From Vogesella fluminis (lineage in GTDB: Bacteria > Pseudomonadota > Gammaproteobacteria > Burkholderiales > Chromobacteriaceae), in contig NZ_BMYP01000006.1 of the NCBI RefSeq assembly GCF_014652335.1, positions 51,016 through 115,015 of the forward strand: a stretch of 64,000 nt of DNA, read 5' to 3'. The notes beneath the pieces were generated by a model that saw nothing but the letters and a program-made list of their open reading frames with translations, searched no databases and was not told where the DNA came from. Positions 18,995 through 27,184 of this stretch are shown here, piece by piece. The translations under genes were made by a program, and so were the position numbers. The stretch's first letter is position 1. The number at the start of each line of letters is the position of its first letter.

Positions 18995-19049
18995 GCGGCC
19001 ATTGCGGCCGGGTGCGGGGCGCAGGCCGCCATGCCCGGCCGCGAAAAAG

Positions 19050-19077
19050 TTGAATCCGGCACGCCCTGATGTAGAAT
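19050..19077 (+). promoter_or_regulatory. Probable sigma-70 promoter of the CNNM/CorC gene
   Basis: TTGAAT (19050-19055) and TAGAAT (19072-19077) are separated by 16 bases, 38 bases before the ATG at 19115. Confidence 0.55.
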
Positions 19078-19114
19078 CGGGGCTTCCTTGTTTCCGGGGT
19101 GACCCCACAGTCCA

Positions 19115-20419
19115 ATGGACATATTCATAATTTTCGTGCTGTTTTTCCTGAACGGCATCTTTGCGATGGCGGAAATCGCCATCGTCTCCTCGCGCAAAGT
19201 ACGCCTGCAGCAGTGGGCGGAAGAAGGACACCGCGGCGCCATTGCCGCACTCAAGCTGGCCGATGAGCCGACCCGCTTCCTGTCCACCATCCAGATCGGC
19301 ATTACCCTGATCGGCATCCTGTCCGGTGCCTTCGGCGAGGCCGCCATCGCCGATCGCCTGATTCCTTATTTCGCCGCCGTGCCGCTGCTGGCCGAATTTG
19401 CCCGTCCGCTGGCGCTGGGCATTACCGTGCTGCTGATTACCTATTTTTCGCTGATCATCGGCGAGCTGGTGCCCAAGCGCATCGGCATGCAGAACCCGGA
19501 AGTGCTGGCCACGGTGCTGGCGCCGCCGATGCTGTTGCTGGCCAGGGCGACGCGACCGCTGGTGCGTTTCCTCAGCCTGTCCACCGAGACGGTGCTGCGC
19601 GTGCTGGGCGTCAAGAAGCCGAAAGAGCCGTCGATCACCGAGGAAGAGATCAAGGTGCTGATGGAGCAGGGCGCGGAAGAGGGCATCTTCGAGCGCGCCG
19701 AGCAGGAGCTGGTGGAAAACATCTTCAGCCTGGATGAGAAAAAGGTGGTCTCGATCATGACCCAGCGCAAGGACATCATCGCGCTGGACATTGACGACCC
19801 GCTGGAAGACAACCTGCGCATCATCAAGCAGAGTGTGTTCACCCGCTACCCGGTGTGCAAGGGCGGCTTCGAGAACGTGCTGGGCATGATCCAGGCCAAG
19901 GACCTGCTGCACCGCCTGCTGGACGACAAGTCGGTGACGCTGGAAGGCCTAGTGCGCCCGCCGCTGTACGTGCCGGAGGCGATCAGCCCGATGCAGCTGC
20001 TGGAGCAGTTCAAGCGCACCCGCAACCACACCGCGCTGGTGGTGGACGAGTACGGCGAGATCGAGGGCCTGGTCAGCATCAACGACGTGATGGAGGCGAT
20101 TGTCGGCGACCTGCCGACCGAGGCCGCCGACAGCGACGAGGAAATCGTGCAGCGCGACGACGGCAGCTGGCTGGTGGACGGCATGATGTCGCTGGATGAT
20201 TTCAAGGAGCACTTCGACCTCGACATGATCGAGGGCGAGGAAACCGGCGACTTCCAGACCGTGGCCGGCTTCGTCATCTTCATGCTCGGCCGCGTGCCGG
20301 CCACCGCCGACCGTGTGGAGTGGGGCGGTTTCACCTTCGAGGTGGTGGACATGGACCGCACCCGTGTCGACAAGCTGCTGGTGACGGCGCCGCCGCCGGA
20401 AATGCCGCCGGAAGCGTGA
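19115..20419 (+). CDS. CNNM/HlyC-CorC family membrane transporter with CBS domains
   Basis: This 434-residue protein has an N-terminal DUF21/CNNM membrane domain (about 1-190, with EIAIVSSRKVRLQQW and a run of four hydrophobic segments). A tandem CBS pair follows (about 205-325, with TRYPVCKGG and HTALVVDEYGEIEGLVS). The C-terminal CorC_HlyC domain (about 345-425) ends GGFTFEVVDMDRTRVDK. Related proteins are linked to magnesium, cobalt or sodium transport; the name haemolysin C is historical. It is monocistronic, with a long hairpin after the stop. Confidence 0.85.
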   Translation: MDIFIIFVLFFLNGIFAMAEIAIVSSRKVRLQQWAEEGHRGAIAALKLADEPTRFLSTIQIGITLIGILSGAFGEAAIADRLIPYFAAVPLLAEFARPLALGITVLLITYFSLIIGELVPKRIGMQNPEVLATVLAPPMLLLARATRPLVRFLSLSTETVLRVLGVKKPKEPSITEEEIKVLMEQGAEEGIFERAEQELVENIFSLDEKKVVSIMTQRKDIIALDIDDPLEDNLRIIKQSVFTRYPVCKGGFENVLGMIQAKDLLHRLLDDKSVTLEGLVRPPLYVPEAISPMQLLEQFKRTRNHTALVVDEYGEIEGLVSINDVMEAIVGDLPTEAADSDEEIVQRDDGSWLVDGMMSLDDFKEHFDLDMIEGEETGDFQTVAGFVIFMLGRVPATADRVEWGGFTFEVVDMDRTRVDKLLVTAPPPEMPPEA

Positions 20420-20426
20420 GCCGTGG

Positions 20427-20457
20427 CCAACAACCCCGCCTGGTGCGGGGTTGTTGG
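20427..20457 (+). terminator. Long hairpin after the CNNM/CorC gene
   Basis: CCAACAACCCCGC and GCGGGGTTGTTGG pair around a 5-base loop, 8 bases after the stop codon. There is no T tract, but the stem is strong and well placed. Confidence 0.7.
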
Positions 20458-20536
20458 CGGTAATCCTGCTTTGCGGCGGCAAAAAATGACGATAAAGTTA
20501 AACGGTTTTGCAACCATAAACACAGGATGGAGAGCA

Positions 20537-21811
20537 ATGAAACTGGAAACCCTCGCCGTACACGCCGGCTACAGCCCGGACCCGACCACCAAGGCGGTGG
20601 CGGTGCCGCTGTACCAGACCACCAGCTACGCCTTCGACAGCACCCAGCACGGTGCCGACCTGTTCGATCTCAAGGTGCAGGGCAATATCTACACCCGCAT
20701 CATGAACCCGACCACCGATGTGCTGGAAAAGCGCGTCGCGGCGCTGGAAGGCGGCATCGGCGCGCTGGCGGTGGCCTCCGGCATGGCGGCGATCAGCTAC
20801 GCGATCCAGACCATTGCCGAAGCCGGCGACAACATCATCGCCACCAGCACCCTGTATGGCGGCACCTACAATCTGTTCGCGCACACTTTCCCGCAGCTGG
20901 GCATCACCGTGCGCTTCATCGATCCGGCCCGGCCGCAGGACATTGCGGCCAACGTTGACGACAAGACCAAGGCGGTGTTCTGCGAGTCGATCGGCAACCC
21001 GCTGGGCAACGTGGTCGATTTCGGCGCCTTTGCCGCCGAGGCGCACCGCCACGGCCTGCCGCTGATCGTCGACAACACCGTGCCGTCGCCCTACCTGTGC
21101 CGCCCGTTCGAACACGGCGCCGATATCGTGGTGCACAGCCTGACCAAATACCTCGGCGGCCACGGCGGCAGCATCGGCGGCATCATCGTCGACTCCGGCA
21201 AGTTCCCGTGGGGCGAGCACGCAGAGCGCTTCGTGCGCCTGAACACGCCGGACGTCAGCTACCACGGCGTCAACTATGTCGAGGTGCTGGGCGCCGCCGC
21301 CTACATCGCGCGTGCTCGCGTGGTGCCACTGCGCAATATGGGCGCCGCCATCTCGCCGTTCAACGCGCACCAGATCCTGCTCGGCATCGAGACACTGGCG
21401 CTGCGCATGGACCGCATCTGCGACAACACGCTGGCGGTGGCCAATGCGCTGGCCGCGCACCCGGCGGTGGCGTGGGTGGAGTACGCCGGCCGCGCCGAGC
21501 ATCCGCAAAAACCGCTGGTGGACAAATACATGGGCGGCCGCGCCTCCGGCATCCTGTCCTTCGGCATCAAGGGCGGGGTGGAAGCCGGAGGCCGTTTCAT
21601 CGACGCGCTGCAGCTGGTGACGCGGCTGGTCAATATCGGCGACGCCAAGTCGCTGGCTTGCCACCCGGCGTCCACCACCCACCGCCAGCTGTCGCCGGAA
21701 GAACAACTCCGTGCCGGCGTGCGCCCGGAGATGATCCGCCTGTCGATCGGCATCGAGCACGTCGACGACATCCTCGCCGACATCCACCAGGCGCTGCAGG
21801 CGGCCGCCTGA
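20537..21811 (+). CDS. metY: O-acetylhomoserine sulfhydrylase (Cys/Met metabolism PLP enzyme)
   Basis: This 424-residue PLP enzyme most likely condenses O-acetylhomoserine with sulfide to make homocysteine. It begins ETLAVHAGYSPDPTTKAVAVPLYQTTSY, typical of MetY, and has the PLP lysine in HSLTKYLGGHG (about residue 205) and GDAKSLACHPASTTH near the C-terminus. A cystathionine gamma-synthase or MetZ role is less likely given this opening and the length. The ATG at 20537 has GGAGAG 7 bases before it; the frame upstream of it contains the previous terminator and is not coding. Confidence 0.88.
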   Translation: MKLETLAVHAGYSPDPTTKAVAVPLYQTTSYAFDSTQHGADLFDLKVQGNIYTRIMNPTTDVLEKRVAALEGGIGALAVASGMAAISYAIQTIAEAGDNIIATSTLYGGTYNLFAHTFPQLGITVRFIDPARPQDIAANVDDKTKAVFCESIGNPLGNVVDFGAFAAEAHRHGLPLIVDNTVPSPYLCRPFEHGADIVVHSLTKYLGGHGGSIGGIIVDSGKFPWGEHAERFVRLNTPDVSYHGVNYVEVLGAAAYIARARVVPLRNMGAAISPFNAHQILLGIETLALRMDRICDNTLAVANALAAHPAVAWVEYAGRAEHPQKPLVDKYMGGRASGILSFGIKGGVEAGGRFIDALQLVTRLVNIGDAKSLACHPASTTHRQLSPEEQLRAGVRPEMIRLSIGIEHVDDILADIHQALQAAA

Positions 21812-21836
21812 GCGCGTAACGCTGTCTGGGCGACGC

Positions 21837-21868
21837 TGCGGCCAACCTTGGTGACAAGGTTGGCCGCA
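21837..21868. repeat. Inverted pair of the TTGGCCGCA word (convergent terminator)
   Basis: Arms of 14 bases (TGCGGCCAACCTTG and its complement) flank a 4-base loop, between the convergent metY and flavoprotein genes; a short T run follows. It can terminate both. Confidence 0.85.
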
Positions 21869-21903
21869 ATGTTTTTATGCGTGGATGTTGTTGCGATGCG
21901 CGC

Positions 21904-23151
21904 TCAGCGCAGCGACGCCAGCCACCCCAGCACGCCCTGCGCGGCGGCGCGGCCGCTGGCAAAGCAGGCGGTAAGCAGGTAGCCGCCGGTCGGCGCCTCC
22001 CAGTCCAGCATCTCGCCGGCGACAAACACGCCGGGCAGCGCGCGCAGCATCAGCCGGCTGTCGACGGCGTCGAAGCGCACGCCGCCGGCGCTGCTGATCG
22101 CCTCGTCCAGCGGCCGCGCCGCGTGCAGCGTCAGCGGCAGCGCCTTGATCGCGGCGGCGAGGCGCGCCATGCCGGTAAAGCCGTCCTTGTCCAGCAGCTC
22201 ACGCAGCAGGCCGGCGCGCACGCCGTCGATGCCGCACTGCTTGCGCAGGTGGTTGGCCAGCGATGCCGCACCGCGGCCGCGTTCCAGCTCGGCGCGCAGC
22301 CGCGCCGGATCGCGGTCCGGTGCCAGGTCGAGCAGGATGGTGGCGTTGCCGTGGGTGTTGATCTCGTCGCGGATGGCGGCGCTGAACGCGTACACCAGAT
22401 TGCCCTCGATGCCGTGGGCGGACACCACGCACTCGCCGCGGCGGGTCAAAGCTTGGCCGCAGGTGTCGCGGAAGGTGATGGCGACGTTCTTCAGCGCGCT
22501 GCCGGCAAATTTTTCCTGGAAATGGGCGCTCCACTGCGCGTCGAAGCCGCAGTTGGACGGCTGTAGCTCAGCGACCGCCACACCCTTGTCCTGCAGCAGC
22601 GGCAGCCACTTGCCGTCCGAACCCAGTTTCGCCCAGCTGCCGCCGCCCAGCGCCAGCAGCACCGCATCGGCGTGGCGCACGGCCTCGCCGTCCGGGGTGG
22701 CGAAGCGCAGCCCACCGTCGGCATCCCAGCCCAGCCAGCGGTGGCGCACGTGGATGCGCAGCCCGGCGTCGCGCAGCCGCGTCAGCCACGCGCGCAGCAG
22801 CGGCGCCGCCTTCATCCCGGTGGGGAACACCTTGCCGGAGCTGCCGACGAAGGTGGCGATGCCGAGGCCGTGCACCCAGTCGCGCAGCGCGGCGGCGTCA
22901 AAGGCATTGATGATCGGGGTCAGCTCAGCCTCGCGCTGGCCGTAGCGCGCCAGGAATGGCGCGCGCGGTTCGCTGTGGGTGATGTTCATGCCGCCGACCC
23001 CGGCGAGCAGGAACTTGCGCCCGACCGAGGGCATGGCATCGAACAGCTCGACGTGGAGGCCGTGCGCGAGCAGGGTTTCGGCGGCAATCAGGCCGGCCGG
23101 GCCACCGCCGATGATGGCAACGCGCGGGCGGGTAGGGTTGGAATCAGGCAT
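21904..23151 (-). CDS. HI0933/YhiN-type flavoprotein
   Basis: This 415-residue protein has an N-terminal FAD-binding Rossmann motif (VAIIGGGPAGLIAAETL), an MNITHSEPRAPF stretch near residue 60, LALGGGSWAKLGSDG in the middle and a C-terminal GGVRFDAVDSRLM...PGVFVAGEMLDWEAPTGGYLL flavin-site motif. This is the YhiN/HI0933 oxidoreductase family, whose substrate is not established. The ATG at 23151 gives the family's usual N-terminus. Confidence 0.85.
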   Translation of the reverse strand: MPDSNPTRPRVAIIGGGPAGLIAAETLLAHGLHVELFDAMPSVGRKFLLAGVGGMNITHSEPRAPFLARYGQREAELTPIINAFDAAALRDWVHGLGIATFVGSSGKVFPTGMKAAPLLRAWLTRLRDAGLRIHVRHRWLGWDADGGLRFATPDGEAVRHADAVLLALGGGSWAKLGSDGKWLPLLQDKGVAVAELQPSNCGFDAQWSAHFQEKFAGSALKNVAITFRDTCGQALTRRGECVVSAHGIEGNLVYAFSAAIRDEINTHGNATILLDLAPDRDPARLRAELERGRGAASLANHLRKQCGIDGVRAGLLRELLDKDGFTGMARLAAAIKALPLTLHAARPLDEAISSAGGVRFDAVDSRLMLRALPGVFVAGEMLDWEAPTGGYLLTACFASGRAAAQGVLGWLASLR

Positions 23152-23169
23152 GGTCGGAACGTCTGCAAA

Positions 23170-23270
23170 GGTTGGCCGCAACGAAAGAGCGGCATTGTAC
23201 CGAAATGGCGGCCGCCACAGCAGCCGCATTGCAGCGGACGCGGGTGGCCGGGCAGTGGCGGCCAACCTTG
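23170..23270. repeat. Two separated copies of the TTGGCCGCA word upstream of the flavoprotein gene
   Basis: GGTTGGCCGC begins at 23170 and GCGGCCAACCTTG at 23258, in opposite orientation about 80 bases apart. They are too far apart for a tight terminator hairpin. Confidence 0.6.
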
Positions 23271-23456
23271 GACGTCGTGAGGGGCATTGGCCGTGTGGCG
23301 GGCCGGCGCGGCCTTTTTTTATTTTGACATTTCATGCATACGGCGTTTGCAGATATTCCAAGTGGCTGTTTAAAATTGCCGATTGCTCGCCACGCCGGCG
23401 AAAGTATTGATTTTTAATTGTTTTGTTGAATTTTTCGAGAATTGAATTTTAAAAAT

Positions 23457-23933
23457 ATGCAGATTGTTTCAGAACGGAATCCGCGTGACACCCGCTTGTG
23501 CCCCACCTTGCCGCGCCGCGCCACCGCCATCATCGAGTTGCCCGATGGCGTGCTGATGACGGCCTCGGCCAACAGCCGTTTTTGCCTGCCCGGCGGCGTG
23601 TCGCAACGCGGCGAGTTGCGCTCGCAGGCGCTGATCCGCCAGATCCGCGACCAGACCGGCTTGCGCATCAACTCCATGCTCTACCTGTTCGACCACATCA
23701 CCCAGCACAACGCGCACAAGGTGTACCTGGTGATCGCGCAGGGCCAGCCGCGGTTGCAGGAGGGTGGTAGCCGCCTGACGCTGGTGACGTCGCCGGATGC
23801 CGACATGGACATCCACATCGAGTCGCGCGCCATCCTGCGGCGCTACGCCAAGCTGCGCGGCGAGGAGGGGGCCAAGAGCGAGGCGGTGCGCGCCATGCTC
23901 AAGCTGGCACGCTATATCGCCAAGGTGGATTGA
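23457..23933 (+). CDS. Nudix-fold protein with degenerate Nudix box
   Basis: This protein of about 158 residues has the Nudix-like pattern PRRATAIIELPDGVLMTA, then LPGGVSQRGE and RQIRDQTGL. In an active Nudix box (GX5EX7REUXEEXGU) the last part should read RE.xEE.G; here it is RQIRDQTGL, so the metal-binding glutamates are mostly missing. It may be an inactive ligand-binding Nudix protein or use a variant site. The start is uncertain: ATG at 23457, or TTG at 23442; neither has a clear ribosome site. The surrounding DNA is unusually AT-rich. It is a single gene. Confidence 0.65.
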   Translation: MQIVSERNPRDTRLCPTLPRRATAIIELPDGVLMTASANSRFCLPGGVSQRGELRSQALIRQIRDQTGLRINSMLYLFDHITQHNAHKVYLVIAQGQPRLQEGGSRLTLVTSPDADMDIHIESRAILRRYAKLRGEEGAKSEAVRAMLKLARYIAKVD

Positions 23934-24038
23934 TGGCCGGCAGCCATGGCGCGGCCGCCGTTTCATGCCGATATCGCCCGCATGCGGGGCTGGCCAGCCG
24001 TTCCGGGGCGCACCGGCATGGCAAAAGGCCGGGTGCGT

Positions 24039-24644
24039 TTACCGCGCCTGTGTACTGCCGGTGGCCGGCTTGGCGTCGGCCTGTCGTTCCGCCTGCTGCA
24101 GCGCGCGTTGCAGCTCCTCCGGCATCGTCACCAGGCCGAGGCCGGTGGCGCCGTTCATCAGCACGAAGGACAGGAACAGCGCCACCGGTGCGAACAGCAG
24201 GGTGCCGAGCAGGATGCGCAGCTTGGTGAGGCCGCTGCCGAAGGACAGCGCCGACACCAGCAGCCACAGCCCGATCATGCCGATGGTCATGCTGGCCACA
24301 CTGGCGACGTCGTCCGGCAGCCAGCTGCTGAGCGGGTCCAGCAGCTGAATGGCGCTGGCGGCGACGATGGTGCCGGTCAGCGACGGCACGTCGGCAACAC
24401 TGGCGCGGTGCAGCCACCATTGCATGAAGCGGCCGTAGAGCAGGGTTTCCAGCGTGACGTAGGCGGTGAAGAACAGGATCACGTTCAGCGGCTCGCCCAT
24501 GCCGGCCGGTGCGCCGGCGGCGGCGACCACGCCCAGCAGCAGCAAGGCAGCGGCCAGGTGCCGGGCCGGGTACTGGTAGTGCGACAGCGGCTGGAACTGC
24601 AGGCGCAGCATGGCCAGCGCATCGTTGATGAGGGGCAGGTTCAT
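24039..24644 (-). CDS. Hypothetical inner-membrane protein
   Basis: This 201-residue protein has about five hydrophobic segments (about residues 29-47, 52-75, 87-105, 115-135 and 142-165) and a polar, Gln/Ala-rich C-terminal tail. The layout resembles Yip1-type membrane proteins, but I do not recognise it firmly. It starts 3 bases after the purU stop, so it is cotranscribed with purU. Confidence 0.6.
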   Translation of the reverse strand: MNLPLINDALAMLRLQFQPLSHYQYPARHLAAALLLLGVVAAAGAPAGMGEPLNVILFFTAYVTLETLLYGRFMQWWLHRASVADVPSLTGTIVAASAIQLLDPLSSWLPDDVASVASMTIGMIGLWLLVSALSFGSGLTKLRILLGTLLFAPVALFLSFVLMNGATGLGLVTMPEELQRALQQAERQADAKPATGSTQAR

Positions 24645-24647
24645 GGT

Positions 24648-25508
24648 TCAGTCAAAAATGACGGTCTTGTTGTTGTAGGCCAGGATGCGGTTCTCCAGAT
24701 GCCAGCGCACCGCACGCGACAGCACCACGCGCTCCAGGTCGCGGCCTTTCTGGATCAGGTCGTCGACATCGTCGCGGTGCGAGATGCGCATTACCTCCTG
24801 TTCGATGATCGGGCCGTCGTCGAGGATTTCGGTCACGTAGTGGCTGGTGGCGCCGATCAGCTTCACGCCGCGGGCAAAGGCACGGTGGTAGGGCTTGGCG
24901 CCGTCAAACGCCGGCAGGAAGCTGTGGTGAATGTTGATGACGCGGTGCGGGTAGCGCTCGACGAACTTGTGCGACAGTACCTGCATGTAGCGCGCCAGCA
25001 CGATCAGGTCCACCTCGGCGGCTTCCAGCAGCGCCCACTGCGCGGCTTCGGCCTGCTCCTTGTTGTCCTTGTTCACGCTGATCACGTGGTAGGGAATGCC
25101 GTGGAACTCGGCCAGACCGCGGCAGTCGTCGTGGTTGGACACGATCAGCGGAATGTCGCAGTCCAGCTCGCCGATGCGCCAGCGGTGCAGCAGGTCGACC
25201 AGGCAGTGCTCGTACTTCGACACGAAGATCGCCATCCGCGGCTTGCGCGACGACAGCGACACTTCCCAGCTCATATTGTGCTTTTCCGCGATCGGGGCAA
25301 AGGCGGCGGCGAAGCTTGCCATCGGCAGGCTGAAGCCGTGCAGATCCCACTGGATCCGCATCAGGAACAGGTTTTCCACCGGATCCTGGTGCTGGTCGGC
25401 GTGCAGGATGTTGGCGTTGTAGGTCAGCAGGAAGTTGGCGATGGCCGCCACCAGCCCCTGACTGTCGGGACAGCTGACCAGCAGGGTGGCCGAATGCTTG
25501 TTGCTCAT
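24648..25508 (-). CDS. purU: Formyltetrahydrofolate deformylase
   Basis: This 286-residue enzyme hydrolyses 10-formyl-THF to formate and THF, balancing one-carbon pools and feeding formate to purine synthesis. An N-terminal ACT domain (TLLVSCPDSQGLVAAIANFL) is followed by a formyltransferase-type catalytic domain with SNHDDCRGLAE, the INIHHSFLPAF active-site motif and GATSHYVTEILDDGPII. The ATG at 25508 is preceded by GAG. It lies downstream of folD, which makes 10-formyl-THF, so the two act in the same pathway, although a hairpin separates them. Confidence 0.95.
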   Translation of the reverse strand: MSNKHSATLLVSCPDSQGLVAAIANFLLTYNANILHADQHQDPVENLFLMRIQWDLHGFSLPMASFAAAFAPIAEKHNMSWEVSLSSRKPRMAIFVSKYEHCLVDLLHRWRIGELDCDIPLIVSNHDDCRGLAEFHGIPYHVISVNKDNKEQAEAAQWALLEAAEVDLIVLARYMQVLSHKFVERYPHRVINIHHSFLPAFDGAKPYHRAFARGVKLIGATSHYVTEILDDGPIIEQEVMRISHRDDVDDLIQKGRDLERVVLSRAVRWHLENRILAYNNKTVIFD

Positions 25509-25545
25509 GGTTCGCTCTTTGTTATTGGTTTTCGGAAAACAAACG

Positions 25546-25573
25546 CCACAGTCGGCAGGCAGACTGTGGCGTC
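25546..25573 (-). terminator. folD terminator or attenuator
   Basis: CGCCACAGTC and GACTGTGGCG form a 10-base stem downstream of folD on the minus strand, followed by a T-rich stretch (TTTGTTTT). It limits transcription from folD into purU. Confidence 0.75.
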
Positions 25574-25593
25574 GAAAGGGATGCAGTCTGCGA

Positions 25594-26445
25594 TCAAGCG
25601 TTGAGGTTGGCCGCATCCAGCGTGTTTTGCAACAGCGTGGCCACGGTCATCGGGCCGACGCCGCCCGGCACCGGGGTGATGAAGCTGGCCACTTCGCGCG
25701 CTACGGCAAAATCGACGTCGCCGCAGATGCTGCCGTCGTCCAGGCGGTTGATGCCGACGTCGATCACCACCGCGCCCGGCTTCAGCCATTCGCCCTTCAC
25801 GAATTTCGGGATGCCGACGCCGGCGACCACGATATCGGCGCGGCCAACCTCGGTCGCCAGATCGGCGGTGGCGCTATGGCACACGGTCACCGTGGCGCGC
25901 GCCAGCAGCATTTCCAGCGCCTGCGGGCGGCCGACGATGTTGGAGGCGCCGACGATCACCACGTTCTTGCCCTTCGGGTCGATGCCGTACTCTTCCAGCA
26001 GCGTCATCACGCCGCGCGGGGTGCACGGGCGCAGCAGCGGCATCTTGGTGGCCAGGCGGCCGACGTTGTACGGGTGGAAGCCGTCCACGTCCTTTTTCGG
26101 GTTGATGCGCTCGATCACCTGCTGCGGGTCGATCTGCCTGGGCAGCGGCAACTGCACCAGGATGCCGTCCACGCTGTCATCGGCATTGAGGGTGTCGATG
26201 ATGGACAGCAGCTCTTCCTGGCTGGTGCTGCCGGGCAGGTCGTAGGCTACCGAGCGCACGCCGGCCTTTTCGCAGGAACGTTTCTTGTTCTTGACGTAGA
26301 TGCCGGAGGCCGGATCGTCGCCCACCAGAATCACGGCCAGCGCCGGAGCGCGCTTGCCTGCGGCCGCGCGGGCGTCCACGCCTTCGCGCACACGGTTGAT
26401 CAGGGTTTCGGCGACGGCTTTGCCGTCGATAAGTTGTGCCGCCAT
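25594..26445 (-). CDS. folD: Methylenetetrahydrofolate dehydrogenase/cyclohydrolase
   Basis: This 283-residue bifunctional enzyme converts 5,10-methylene-THF to 10-formyl-THF. Visible motifs are [13 protein letters not shown] (catalytic Lys), [10 protein letters not shown] near residue 120, and the C-terminal [13 protein letters not shown]. The Rossmann segment reads [12 protein letters not shown]. The ATG at 26445 starts [12 protein letters not shown], as is typical. A copy of the GGTTGGCCGC word lies within its last codons (25615-25624). Confidence 0.96.
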   Translation of the reverse strand: MAAQLIDGKAVAETLINRVREGVDARAAAGKRAPALAVILVGDDPASGIYVKNKKRSCEKAGVRSVAYDLPGSTSQEELLSIIDTLNADDSVDGILVQLPLPRQIDPQQVIERINPKKDVDGFHPYNVGRLATKMPLLRPCTPRGVMTLLEEYGIDPKGKNVVIVGASNIVGRPQALEMLLARATVTVCHSATADLATEVGRADIVVAGVGIPKFVKGEWLKPGAVVIDVGINRLDDGSICGDVDFAVAREVASFITPVPGGVGPMTVATLLQNTLDAANLNA

Positions 26446-26633
26446 GCTGCTATCCACCGTTAAGGTCTGATGTAAACGAAAGCGGGATTTTCTCATTTTT
26501 CCGGGGTGGTGCTCAATCTTTTAGCGCGTCGGGCGGGTTTTTTTGTGCGGTGCGGTATCGGTGACGGCTGCCGGTGTGTGGCGGCCGGAGCGGGGGGGTG
26601 TGTACCCGTTCCGGATTTATTGCATGTCGGGCG

Positions 26634-26662
26634 TTGACAGGCGGGTTTGGGTCACGTATAGT
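26634..26662 (+). promoter_or_regulatory. tRNA operon promoter
   Basis: Consensus -35 TTGACA (26634-26639) and -10 TATAGT (26657-26662) are spaced by 17 bases, with the first tRNA 14 bases further on. Confidence 0.85.
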
Positions 26663-26676
26663 TCGCCTCCTGTCGT

Positions 26677-26753
26677 CGGGGCGTAGCGCAGTCTGGTAGC
26701 GCATCTGCTTTGGGAGCAGAGGGTCGTGAGTTCGAATCCCACCGCCCCGACCA
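26677..26753 (+). tRNA. tRNA-Pro (anticodon TGG)
   Basis: This 77-base cloverleaf has a CGGGGCG acceptor arm paired with CGCCCCG, anticodon loop TTTGGGA, T arm GTTCGAATC and an encoded CCA end. It is the first gene of a four-tRNA transcript. Confidence 0.96.
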
Positions 26754-26771
26754 CAGACAACCCGGCATAAC

Positions 26772-26848
26772 GTGCCCGTAGCTCAATTGGATAGAGCACC
26801 AACCTTCTAAGTTGGGGGTTACAGGTTCGAACCCTGTCGGGTGCGCCA
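26772..26848 (+). tRNA. tRNA-Arg (anticodon TCT)
   Basis: This 77-base cloverleaf has anticodon stem CCAAC/GTTGG around loop CTTCTAA, T arm GGTTCGAACC and an encoded CCA. The acceptor stem includes T-G and G-T wobble pairs. Confidence 0.95.
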
Positions 26849-26864
26849 AGCATGTTTTATCTGT

Positions 26865-26941
26865 GGTGGATGTAGCTCAGTTGGTAGAGTCCAGGATTGT
26901 GATTCCTGTTGTCGTGGGTTCGAGCCCCATCATCCACCCCA
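26865..26941 (+). tRNA. tRNA-His (anticodon GTG), first copy
   Basis: The anticodon stem CAGGA/TCCTG encloses TTGTGAT, giving GTG. The extra 5' G opposite the discriminator C, diagnostic of tRNA-His, is present, and CCA is encoded. Confidence 0.95.
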
Positions 26942-26988
26942 CCACTATTTGCCTTGTCGCAGCAATGCGGCAAGGCGCACCGCTCAGC

Positions 26989-27065
26989 GGTGGATGTAGC
27001 TCAGTTGGTAGAGTCCAGGATTGTGATTCCTGTTGTCGTGGGTTCGAGCCCCATCATCCACCCCA
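26989..27065 (+). tRNA. tRNA-His (anticodon GTG), second identical copy
   Basis: The mature sequence looks identical to the copy at 26865-26941, 47 bases upstream. The spacer between them folds into a GCCTTG/CAAGGC hairpin, probably a processing site. Confidence 0.95.
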
Positions 27066-27068
27066 GTT

Positions 27069-27095
27069 AAAAACCCGGCTTTGTGCCGGGTTTTT
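27069..27095 (+). terminator. tRNA operon terminator
   Basis: AAAAACCCGGC and GCCGGGTTTTT pair around a short loop right after the last tRNA. Confidence 0.9.
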
Positions 27096-27117
27096 CCATT
27101 TCTTCCCTGTTTGCCGC

Positions 27118-27164
27118 TTGTGGCCGGTGAAATTCACCGTATAATCGAATACATTTGCATGTAT
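27118..27164 (+). promoter_or_regulatory. Promoter and two operator palindromes of the GntR-family gene
   Basis: TTGTGG (27118-27123) and a perfect TATAAT (27140-27145), 16 bases apart, form the promoter. A perfect palindrome GGTGAAATTCACC lies between them (27126-27138). A second, ATACATTTGCATGTAT (27149-27164), covers the expected transcription start. These positions fit repression, probably autoregulation by the FCD-type regulator encoded next. Confidence 0.7.
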
Positions 27165-27184
27165 CCGATAGCCAGAGCGTGACC

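Noticed and set aside
21837..23270. Paired words at 23170 and 23258 as a terminator
   Set aside because: They are about 80 bases apart and do not follow a stop codon.
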